Made by a program: the position numbers and the translations under genes | In this document: positions 1 to 5,687 of the stretch, in pieces | How positions within the stretch are numbered: the stretch's first letter is position 1 | Layout of the letters: the number at the start of each line of letters is the position of its first letter | Notes under the pieces: model-generated | What the model was told of the DNA's origin: nothing | What the model saw: the letters and a program-made list of their open reading frames with translations, nothing else | Databases searched by the model: none | Assembly (NCBI GenBank): GCA_012727965.1 | Contig: JAAYFZ010000047.1 | Span: 1-7,032 of the forward strand | DNA from: Clostridiaceae bacterium | Lineage (GTDB): Bacteria > Bacillota > Clostridia > Saccharofermentanales > UBA5734 | DNA: 7,032 nt | Direction: 5' to 3'

Positions 1-1103
1 CTCTGCCCGATGATCTGGTTTTTGCCGACGAAGAGCGTATCACAACTCATGCCGAGATGCACAACACCTATGGTCATAACATGGTAAAAGCCACCTTCAG
101 TGGCTGGCGTCGTCATAGTGATGTGCGGCCTTTTGTAATCACGCGGGCCTGCTATGCCGGCAGTCAGAAATATACGATTGCCTGGACCGGTGACAATCAC
201 AGTATCTGGGCGCATCTGCAAATGGCCATACCCCAATTATGCAACATGGGCTTGAGCGGTATGTCTTACGCCGGGACTGATGTCGGCGGTTTTGGCTCAG
301 ATGTCACACCTGAACTAATGGCACGCTGGGTCCAAGTCGGCTGCTTCTCGCCTTTTTTCCGGTCTCATTGTGCTAAATTTTCAGCCAATCAGGAGCCGTG
401 GGTGATGCCTCCGGCCGTCCTCGATATTTTCCGCAAATATGTCGAGCTACGCTATCAGCTGCTGCCCTATTTCTACGATGCCGCGCGTTCGTGTTCACTG
501 ACGGGTTTGCCGATGATGGCACCGCTCGTCCTCTACTGGCAAAATGATCCAAATGTACGTGAGCTAAATGACGAGTTTATGCTCGGCCGCAACCTGCTGA
601 TCGCGCCCGTCGTCGAGCAAGGTGCGACCAAGAGGCTGGTCTACCTGCCAGCCGGCTCATGGTACGATTACTGGACGCATGAGCTTATCGAGGGCGGTCA
701 GCACATTATCGTCGACGCGCCGCTCGATGTCTGCCAGATTTATGTCCGTGCCGGCACGATCCTGCCGAAGTATCCGCTGCAGCAATATGTCGGCGAAATC
801 CCGGCCGCTGAGCTGAAGCTGATCGTGGAGGTTTATGAAGCGCGGACAAGTGAGGACGTGAGTGAGCATATGGGCAGTGCCGGGGTTGAGGATGACGTGA
901 GTGAGCATGTGAGTTCAAGTCCCATTGGCCACGTTGACGCCTTTTACCAGCATTATCGCGATAACGGCACCGATTATGCCTATGAAAACGGCGAGTATAA
1001 TCTCTATCATTTCTCGGTCGATGCTGCCGGCAAGCTTGTAATTGAGCGGCCGCATCAGGGCTATGTTGATTATGCCGAGATCGAGGCGATTTATATCAGG
1101 TAG
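1..1103 (+). CDS. Glycoside hydrolase family 31 (alpha-glucosidase/alpha-xylosidase type), C-terminal part
   Basis: This is the C-terminal part of a GH31 enzyme, which hydrolyses alpha-linked glucosides or xylosides by a retaining mechanism. The frame is open from the left edge (first full codon at base 3), so the Met at base 57 is internal: the preceding residues LPDDLVF and HAEMHNTYGHNM are conserved GH31 sequence. WTGDN follows at about 183-197, with the presumed acid/base Asp codon at 192-194, then GTDVGGF and the CFSPFFRSH block. The nucleophile motif (family pattern WxDMNE) would lie upstream of the window. After the barrel come the beta-sandwich (PAGSWYDYW) and a DUF5110-like tail (YRDNGTDYAYENGEY, ending at a TAG). 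An insert of about 35 residues holding a repeated DVSEH motif interrupts the tail near 837-942. No signal peptide can be judged, and substrate specificity cannot be told from this part. Confidence 0.94.
   Translation, partial: LPDDLVFADEERITTHAEMHNTYGHNMVKATFSGWRRHSDVRPFVITRACYAGSQKYTIAWTGDNHSIWAHLQMAIPQLCNMGLSGMSYAGTDVGGFGSDVTPELMARWVQVGCFSPFFRSHCAKFSANQEPWVMPPAVLDIFRKYVELRYQLLPYFYDAARSCSLTGLPMMAPLVLYWQNDPNVRELNDEFMLGRNLLIAPVVEQGATKRLVYLPAGSWYDYWTHELIEGGQHIIVDAPLDVCQIYVRAGTILPKYPLQQYVGEIPAAELKLIVEVYEARTSEDVSEHMGSAGVEDDVSEHVSSSPIGHVDAFYQHYRDNGTDYAYENGEYNLYHFSVDAAGKLVIERPHQGYVDYAEIEAIYIR
855..908 (+). repeat. 15-bp in-frame direct repeat inside the GH31 C-terminal domain
   Basis: GACGTGAGTGAGCAT occurs exactly at 855-869 and again at 894-908. 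The 39-bp offset is a multiple of three, so both copies encode DVSEH. The repeat sits in a Ser/Glu/Val-rich stretch that separates two conserved pieces of the DUF5110-like region. It looks like a local tandem duplication that kept the frame, probably in a surface loop. Confidence 0.75.
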
Positions 1104-1104
1104 T

Positions 1105-1225
1105 TATCCGGCATCTATCCGGCATCTACCCGGCATGCTGGCGCGGTACCTTATGATCGGCCGGTTTTTTATCCGGCATTACCCGGCATCTATGCGGCAG
1201 CTATCCGGTATGCCAGCACGGTATC
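1105..1225. repeat. 11-bp tandem unit array (TATCCGGCATC) in two clusters
   Basis: This fills most of the 174-bp gap between the GH31 stop and the convergent AT-rich gene. The core CCGGCA starts at 1108, 1119 and 1130, an exact 11-bp period. In the second cluster cores start at 1173, 1183, 1194 (GCGGCA) and 1205 (CCGGTA). At a larger scale, 1116-1150 and 1191-1225 are 35-bp imperfect direct copies 75 bp apart, with 27 of 35 positions the same by my count and most differences transitions. A 67-codon frame crosses the array (1042-1245), but its peptide merely repeats YPAS(I/M)R(H/Q)L and has no family likeness, so I do not call it a gene. The rest of the gap, 1226-1277, shows no feature I can support. 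Confidence 0.75.
1130..1170 (+). terminator. Possible intrinsic terminator after the GH31 gene
   Basis: CCGGC at 1130-1134 can pair with GCCGG at 1160-1164, and six T residues follow directly at 1165-1170. The stem is short and the loop is about 25 nt, so this is weak. It lies inside the 11-bp repeat array, which supplies many CCGG words and makes a chance pairing plausible. Its position 30-70 bp after the GH31 stop is what one would expect. Confidence 0.3.
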
Positions 1226-1277
1226 GAGAGAGACTAATCAGATGAATTGTTATTTTACAGGTCTTAATCAATATCTA

Positions 1278-2330
1278 CTATATTAGATTCTGTCTTCTTA
1301 GACGTATAGCTCTGTAAAACGTGTACGGTCCTTTTGAAACTTTTTCAACACATTCTTTACTAACTAGACCAGCTAGGGTTTTTCTGGCGGTTCTTTCTTT
1401 TACAAGGCAAATTCTTTTTACATCTTCGGTACATACACGATATGAATTGTTTACTAAAAATGTTATTACAGTTTGTTCATTATCAGACAGGTCATATTTT
1501 TCATATGGATATTCTTTTTCTTGAACAAGTCTAAAAAACGTCAGCTCGACTCTGTTGTACCTTTCCTCCCAAGTTGGTCTCACAAGCCCGAATTTATTTG
1601 TGTAGTACAATATGCGATTTATTCCACCGCCAAGGTCATCGATCACGCATAATTCTTTGCATATTCTTGCAATGTTGGGATTTCTACAAAAAGAGTAACC
1701 TTTGTGAACATCCTGTCGAGTGATTTCAAACGGAAAATTCCCCGGGGAAATAATTTTCAATGCTTTATCACTCAATTTGACTTCAATAGTTTCATCATTG
1801 AGTGAATAATCTCGATGCAAAACAGCGTTTAGCAAGCCTTCTCTGATCGCTTCTGCTGGTATCGAGTGACGTATTAGTGTATGTTTCATTATTGGCTTCT
1901 TTTGAACAGGCATATAAAGCTCAAGAAATTCTTCAACAGCCATGATTTGCATCATCAAGTCGCCTTCGAACAATTTACTGTCAAGAATTATGTCTTGGCA
2001 CTCACTAGAACAATAACTGCACCTGATCTTAGCATTATTTAGACATCCTGTAATTGCTAGCAAAGCATTAGTAGGATAAATCATGTTGGCTTCTTGTTCA
2101 ATTAGATTGAATTTCAGCAACTCCTCTTTGTTTGTTCTCAAATAATTATTTCTGAAGTTGCTAGCCAACGTATCAAGGGGTATATCTGTCATAGAATATT
2201 GTTTGTTCACCTGCAGATCATACTTCTTTTCATCCTTAAGAGAATCAATTCTGACCGTATCCTCTGAATCTACAAGAATATTATTGTCGTTTTCTCGCAT
2301 ATATATGCATTTTTTACTTCTAGAATTCAT
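1278..2330 (-). CDS. N-terminally truncated RecG-like/AlbA_2-family ATP-binding transcriptional regulator
   Basis: The product resembles the rear two thirds of AlbA_2 (Schlafen-like)/RecG-C regulators. Numbering from a TTG at 2333, residues 87-97 (PTNALLAITG) match the 'ptNAglLlfG' strand. Residues 159-176 (AIREGLLNAVLHRDYS) are the hallmark of the HATPase_c_4/RecG-C domain, followed by ISPGNFP, CRNPNIA and DDLGGGINRI. A winged-helix-like end lies at about 283-345. Full-length relatives carry an AlbA_2 domain of about 120 residues first; here only about 40 unrelated-looking residues precede the middle region. An in-frame stop (TAA on the minus strand, bases 2340-2342) lies just upstream, so the front cannot extend. 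I chose ATG at 2330 over TTG at 2333; neither has a clear Shine-Dalgarno. The gene is AT-rich (2101-2160 is 17/60 G+C by hand count, against 34/60 at 3241-3300), which fits horizontal acquisition. It may be a remnant or a short functional form. Confidence 0.72.
   Translation of the reverse strand: MNSRSKKCIYMRENDNNILVDSEDTVRIDSLKDEKKYDLQVNKQYSMTDIPLDTLASNFRNNYLRTNKEELLKFNLIEQEANMIYPTNALLAITGCLNNAKIRCSYCSSECQDIILDSKLFEGDLMMQIMAVEEFLELYMPVQKKPIMKHTLIRHSIPAEAIREGLLNAVLHRDYSLNDETIEVKLSDKALKIISPGNFPFEITRQDVHKGYSFCRNPNIARICKELCVIDDLGGGINRILYYTNKFGLVRPTWEERYNRVELTFFRLVQEKEYPYEKYDLSDNEQTVITFLVNNSYRVCTEDVKRICLVKERTARKTLAGLVSKECVEKVSKGPYTFYRAIRLRRQNLI
2297..2308. other. 12-bp perfect palindrome near the 5' end of the AT-rich gene
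   Basis: GCATATATATGC reads the same on both strands. It lies within the first codons of the minus-strand regulator and about 55 bp before the cpaF start. Such a site could be an operator for a dimeric regulator controlling either divergent gene. An alternating AT stretch gives palindromes easily, so this is only a candidate. Confidence 0.25.
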
Positions 2331-2346
2331 CAAATAAACTTAGTTT

Positions 2347-2352
2347 GGAGGT
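2347..2352 (+). promoter_or_regulatory. Ribosome binding site of cpaF
   Basis: GGAGGT stands 9 bases before the ATG at 2362. It is a near-perfect Shine-Dalgarno sequence and fixes that start. The region between the two divergent genes is only about 31 bp, so any promoter for cpaF must lie within the 5' part of the minus-strand gene. Confidence 0.8.
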
Positions 2353-2361
2353 GGCAGCTAT

Positions 2362-3705
2362 ATGGGTCTGTTAAGCAGAATTGAATCAGTACGCGATGGC
2401 GTTCAGCATGACCAGACAAGTGAAAGGCCAGCTCAAACCGCGGCGGCAACGCTAGCTGCCGATCAGCTCAACCGAGCCCGCGAGCGGATCAGGCTTAAGA
2501 CCATCGAGGCTCTAAATGATCATAAAGAGACCAGCGAGGCTCAGGTACGCGATAAGCTCGAAGAAATCATTGAAGCTGAAGCAGCTGAGCTTAGCCGTTC
2601 AGATAAAACAAAAGTTTCGCAGGAAATCTATGATGATATCATGGGTCTTGGCCCACTTGAAAGTATATTATCTGATCAGGATGTTACAGAAGTCATGGTC
2701 AACGGAATCGAGCAGACTTATATTGAGAAAAAGGGCAAAATCGAGCAAGTCGATCTACTTTTTCGCGATAATAATCATCTATTGACGATTATCGACCGCA
2801 TCGTTTCATCTGTCGGCAGACATATCGACGAATCAAGTCCAATGGTCGATGCCAGGCTCAAAGACGGTTCGCGTGTCAATGTCATTATCCCGCCTCTCTC
2901 GCTGTCCGGCCCGATACTAACAATTCGAAAATTCTCAAAGAAGCCTTTTAACGCTGATAATCTGATCGAATTCGGATCGCTGTCACCTAAGATGGTCAGC
3001 TTCCTGGAGGCTTGCGTGCGCGGTCGTCTGAACGTAATTGTTTCCGGCGGTACCGGCAGCGGCAAGACGACTCTGCTGAATGTGCTTTCTGGATTTATCC
3101 CCAGTGACGAACGTATAGTTACCATAGAAGACGCGGCCGAGATTCAGCTCTCTCAGGATCATGTTATTACTCTTGAGAGCAGGCCGCCAAATGCTGAAGG
3201 CCGCGGCCAGGTCACCATTCGCGATCTGGTGCGAAATTCACTGCGTATGAGACCGGATCGTATCATTGTCGGTGAGGTCAGGTCGAGCGAGGCGCTTGAT
3301 ATGCTCCAGGCGATGAACACCGGACATGATGGCTCACTGACCACGACTCATGCCAATACGCCGCGCGATACGATCGCACGTATCGAGACGATGGTCATGA
3401 TGGCCGGCATGGATCTTCCACTGATGGCCATACGCAGCCAGATCGTTTCTGCTGTGGACGTCATTGTCCAGCAGGCCCGAATGCGAGACGGTGTTCGCCG
3501 GGTTACCAATATCACCGAGATTACAGGTCTCGAGGGCGACACAGTCACTATGCAGGATATATTTGTCTACGAGACTGACGGTTCGATGGATAGCACCGGT
3601 CGCTTCCGCGGCAAATTCCGCAGCACAGGCATCCGTCCGCAATGTGTAGAGAAAATCAGGATGAACGGTATACCAGTACACGACGACTGGTTTGGCGGCA
3701 CTTAA
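2362..3705 (+). CDS. cpaF: Tad/Flp pilus assembly ATPase CpaF/TadA
   Basis: This is the type II/IV secretion ATPase that powers assembly of Tad (Flp, type IVc) pili as a cytoplasmic hexamer at the membrane. Its 447 residues match the family's usual length. A helical N-terminal part (about 1-90) leads into the N-domain (MGLGPLESIL at 94-103, VTEVMVNG at 108-115). Walker A is GGTGSGKTT at 229-237, with the Lys codon at 3064. The Asp box TIEDAAEI is at 254-261, Walker B RIIVGEVRSSEA at 300-311 and the His box GHDGSLTTTHAN at 321-332. All expected catalytic motifs are present, so the enzyme looks intact. It heads a same-strand series with TadB-like, TadC, DUF192 and coiled-coil genes. No pilin, cpaB or cpaE lies upstream, where an AT-rich foreign-looking gene sits instead. 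Confidence 0.95.
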   Translation: MGLLSRIESVRDGVQHDQTSERPAQTAAATLAADQLNRARERIRLKTIEALNDHKETSEAQVRDKLEEIIEAEAAELSRSDKTKVSQEIYDDIMGLGPLESILSDQDVTEVMVNGIEQTYIEKKGKIEQVDLLFRDNNHLLTIIDRIVSSVGRHIDESSPMVDARLKDGSRVNVIIPPLSLSGPILTIRKFSKKPFNADNLIEFGSLSPKMVSFLEACVRGRLNVIVSGGTGSGKTTLLNVLSGFIPSDERIVTIEDAAEIQLSQDHVITLESRPPNAEGRGQVTIRDLVRNSLRMRPDRIIVGEVRSSEALDMLQAMNTGHDGSLTTTHANTPRDTIARIETMVMMAGMDLPLMAIRSQIVSAVDVIVQQARMRDGVRRVTNITEITGLEGDTVTMQDIFVYETDGSMDSTGRFRGKFRSTGIRPQCVEKIRMNGIPVHDDWFGGT

Positions 3706-3748
3706 CTGATAAGCGGCCATACCGGCAAAAGGCGACGAGACCAATTGT

Positions 3749-3768
3749 TTATCCGGCACGCCGGGTAA
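3749..3768. repeat. Hairpin-forming repeat related to the 1105-1225 array
   Basis: TTATCCGG (3749-3756) and CCGGGTAA (3761-3768) form an 8-bp stem with one G-T wobble and a CACG loop. The wider sequence CCGGCACGCCGG..TACCTTAT resembles CCGGCATGCTGG..TACCTTAT at 1130-1154, so the same element appears in two spacers. It is not followed by a T run, so it is not a normal terminator. Between cpaF and the TadB-like gene it could stabilise or process the shared mRNA, as REP-like elements do. Confidence 0.55.
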
Positions 3769-3790
3769 TACCTTATAAGAAAACAAAGAG

Positions 3791-3795
3791 AGGAG
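3791..3795 (+). promoter_or_regulatory. Ribosome binding site setting a TTG start for the TadB-like gene
   Basis: AGGAG lies 10 bases before TTG at 3806-3808. No ATG or GTG in frame fits this site. The residues read from the TTG form a membrane segment at once, which matches the family N-terminus. Confidence 0.65.
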
Positions 3796-3805
3796 AGTTT
3801 GCGAT

Positions 3806-4249
3806 TTGATTTACTTATTAGCGATATCGACCGGACTACTGGCTTTTGCCGTTATGTCTATAGTTATCAGAATCATTATGCGTGACCGCATCACAATATT
3901 AGCAAGGATAAATAATCAGATAGGGCAGCTGCAAAATGATCAGCCCGTCAAAATCCGCAAGAAGAAAAAATCGAGAGATCCGGTATCTCTCGCAATCGCA
4001 AATGAACTATCAAATGCAGGAATCAAGGTAAAAGACGATATCCGTGTTATTACGGCTACAGGCCGAAGCAGCGGAGTAATAATTGGCTCAATCCCACTGA
4101 TTATCGGCGGAATATTAGCACTGATCAATCCCGACTACATGATGACTTTTTTCAACACAAGATCTGGCAATATCATGTTGATGGTCGCAGGTGGTATGGA
4201 AATACTAGGTTACCTGCTAATTAGAAAAATCGTCGACATTAAATACTAG
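3806..4249 (+). CDS. tadB: TadB-like pilus platform protein lacking the T2SSF core (internal deletion)
   Basis: TadB is an inner-membrane platform protein of Tad pili that pairs with TadC and the CpaF ATPase. This copy has 147 residues, about half the usual size. Membrane segment 1 is at about 2-24. A very basic linker (KIRKKKK at 49-55) leads to ANELSNAGIKV at 65-75, the counterpart of DDLRQAGISLS before the core in the neighbouring TadC. The sequence then jumps to IRVITATGRSSG (79-90) and two membrane segments (about 88-108 and 121-139) with NPDYMMTFFNTRSGN between them, the typical TadB C-terminus. The cytoplasmic T2SSF domain and a membrane segment that should sit between are absent, yet the frame is intact. 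The start is TTG with a good ribosome site. It is either a natural deletion allele or a specialised minimal TadB. A distinct small membrane protein is less likely, given its position. Confidence 0.75.
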   Translation: MIYLLAISTGLLAFAVMSIVIRIIMRDRITILARINNQIGQLQNDQPVKIRKKKKSRDPVSLAIANELSNAGIKVKDDIRVITATGRSSGVIIGSIPLIIGGILALINPDYMMTFFNTRSGNIMLMVAGGMEILGYLLIRKIVDIKY

Positions 4250-4261
4250 GCTGATAAAGTA

Positions 4262-4316
4262 GCTAAGACATAATTGCTAAGACGAAACGGATCTGACCTG
4301 ATGACTAAGATGTAAT
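4262..4316. repeat. CTAAGA short repeats in the tadB-tadC spacer
   Basis: GCTAAGAC occurs at 4262-4269 and 4276-4283, and a variant GACTAAGATG at 4303-4312. The first and third copies also share a following TAAT. The 85-bp spacer otherwise ends in the tadC ribosome site (GAGGAG, 4322-4327). Confidence 0.5.
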
Positions 4317-4334
4317 GAGTATGAGGAGCACACA

Positions 4335-5258
4335 ATGGCTTTTTTGATAATAAGTTCCGCAGGCTTAACTTTTCTGCTGATTTTAATAATCGGCGGCGAC
4401 AGGCTGCAGCGGGAAAAAGTCAAACAGACTCAGCTTGGCTGGATGAACTCCAAACCTGGTTTTTGGGATGATGAGCTTAATAAGAGCTTCTGGGAGAGAC
4501 TGATCCGTCCTTTTTTCCAGATGATTGCGAGCGCTTTCAAGAAGCGACGTACGCGAAAGGGCAAGACTAAAAAACAACAAAATACCAGGCTCGACGACGA
4601 TCTGCGTCAAGCCGGAATCTCACTGTCGGCCGGCGAATTTGTGATCGTAAGATTAGTACTGACCGCCACGATTACTTTTGCCAGTGCCATACTAGCTGGA
4701 AAAGTAACTCCTGACGTTTCTATGCAGCTACTGATGCTTCTAGTAGCGATAACTTTTGCAGTTGCGCTGCCGGTTTTCTATTTGCGGTCCCGTATCCGTG
4801 GCAGGCAGATGGCCATACAGAATCAGATGCCGAATGTCATGGATGTTCTGAGCGTCAGCATCGAGGCAGGTCTTGGATTCGATGCCGCGCTGCTCAAGGT
4901 TATCGAACGCTTCGATGGCCCGCTGATCGACGAGCTGACAACAGTTTATCGAGAAGTGCATATGGGCGTTCCGCGCCGCGAATCTCTGCAGGGCCTGGCC
5001 AAACGCTCCAATGTCACAGAGCTGCAGACTTTTGCAACTGCTATCGTTCAATCTGAACAGTATGGCACACCGATGAAAAACGTCCTGCGCCAGCAGGCCG
5101 TGCAGCTTAGAACCGCACGCAAACAAGCGGCTCAGGAAAAAGGCATGAAGGCTCCGGTCAGGATCCTGCTGCCAATGATCCTGCTGATCTTCCCGGTTAT
5201 ATTTATTATTTTGCTCGGCCCGACGATAATCACAGCAATCGCTGAGATGGGCAAATAA
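4335..5258 (+). CDS. tadC: Tad pilus platform protein TadC (T2SSF domain)
   Basis: This inner-membrane protein forms the Tad pilus assembly platform with TadB and works with the CpaF ATPase. Its 307 residues are normal for the family. There is a membrane segment at about 2-20 and a basic cytoplasmic linker (KKRRTRKGKTKK near 69-80). LDDDLRQAGISLSAGEF follows at 86-102, then membrane segments at about 103-122 and 129-149. The T2SSF core at about 160-270 includes QMPNVMDVLSVSIEAGLGFD and, near its end, TAIVQSEQYGTPM. A last hydrophobic stretch is at about 274-298. It looks complete, which contrasts with the shortened TadB-like neighbour. The ATG at 4335 has GAGGAG a few bases upstream. Confidence 0.92.
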   Translation: MAFLIISSAGLTFLLILIIGGDRLQREKVKQTQLGWMNSKPGFWDDELNKSFWERLIRPFFQMIASAFKKRRTRKGKTKKQQNTRLDDDLRQAGISLSAGEFVIVRLVLTATITFASAILAGKVTPDVSMQLLMLLVAITFAVALPVFYLRSRIRGRQMAIQNQMPNVMDVLSVSIEAGLGFDAALLKVIERFDGPLIDELTTVYREVHMGVPRRESLQGLAKRSNVTELQTFATAIVQSEQYGTPMKNVLRQQAVQLRTARKQAAQEKGMKAPVRILLPMILLIFPVIFIILLGPTIITAIAEMGK

Positions 5259-5261
5259 CAT

Positions 5262-5269
5262 TGGAGGTT
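5262..5269 (+). promoter_or_regulatory. Ribosome binding site setting a GTG start for the DUF192 gene
   Basis: TGGAGGTT is close to ideal and stands 7 bases before GTG at 5277-5279. The gap from the tadC stop is only 18 bases, which implies co-transcription with tadC. Confidence 0.75.
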
Positions 5270-5276
5270 TGAGACT

Positions 5277-5612
5277 GTGAAAATCTATCAAGGAAGCAGG
5301 CTCGTCTGGTCTGAGGTAAAAGCCGCCAGCAATTTCTGGCGTCGCATGGTCGGCCTGCTAGCGACAAAACAACTTGATCCCCAAGCAGGACTTCTGATCT
5401 GGCCATGCAAACAGGTGCACGGGTTTCACATGAAGTACGCGATCGATGTACTGTTTCTTAGTCGGCAAGGAGAGGTTCTAGGCATACATACTCTGGAACC
5501 AGGTCATATCAGCAGCTCATATAACAAAGCGCATTATGCGCTCGAGGTCAATGCCGGACAGGCAAGACTATTCGGGATTCAACCCGGTGATGTACTGGCA
5601 ATCGAGTTTTAG
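5277..5612 (+). CDS. DUF192 family protein
   Basis: A small protein of 111 residues covering one DUF192 domain, a family of unknown molecular function found in bacteria and archaea. Visible hallmarks are RRMVGLL at 22-28, the block C44..VHGFHM (47-52) followed by AID (55-57), ALEVNAG at 88-94 and QPGDVL at 102-107. Many family members begin with a signal peptide or lipobox. This one has none and should be cytoplasmic. It starts with GTG 18 bases after tadC, behind a strong ribosome site, so it is probably translated from the same mRNA. The context suggests a role linked to the Tad apparatus, but this is inference only. Confidence 0.85.
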   Translation: MKIYQGSRLVWSEVKAASNFWRRMVGLLATKQLDPQAGLLIWPCKQVHGFHMKYAIDVLFLSRQGEVLGIHTLEPGHISSSYNKAHYALEVNAGQARLFGIQPGDVLAIEF

Positions 5613-5617
5613 GATAG

Positions 5618-5667
5618 AAGCACATAACAAGTGAAGCACCATTTAGTAGTGAATCAATTATAAGCAC
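5618..5667. repeat. AAGCAC short repeats in the spacer before the coiled-coil gene
   Basis: AAGCAC occurs at 5618-5623, 5634-5639 and 5662-5667 within a 75-bp gap, two of them in the wider forms AGAAGCACAT and TGAAGCACCA. The gap ends with AGGAGG (5674-5679), the ribosome site of the next gene. No convincing promoter is visible here. Confidence 0.4.
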
Positions 5668-5687
5668 TGACACAGGAGGATTTTACA

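Noticed and set aside
1105..1225. CRISPR array
   Set aside because: Units are about 11 bp with no spacers of uniform length, and no cas gene is present.
1042..1245. 67-codon open frame over the repeat array
   Set aside because: It overlaps the GH31 end, has no ribosome site that I can see, and its peptide just mirrors the 11-bp and 75-bp DNA repeats.
2321..2326. TAGAAT as a -10 box for cpaF
   Set aside because: No acceptable -35 lies about 17 bp upstream (that stretch is alternating AT), so I could not support a promoter call.
1230..2340. Insertion sequence or complete mobile element around the AT-rich gene
   Set aside because: No transposase or integrase is encoded and I see no matching terminal inverted repeats or target duplication at its edges.
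3334..3786. 150-codon minus-strand frame opposite the end of cpaF
   Set aside because: It is antisense to the conserved CpaF ATPase domain, which has all its motifs, and shows no family likeness of its own.
4740..5291. 183-codon minus-strand frame opposite tadC
   Set aside because: It lies opposite the conserved T2SSF domain; its His/Gln/Asp-rich content is typical of an antisense shadow.
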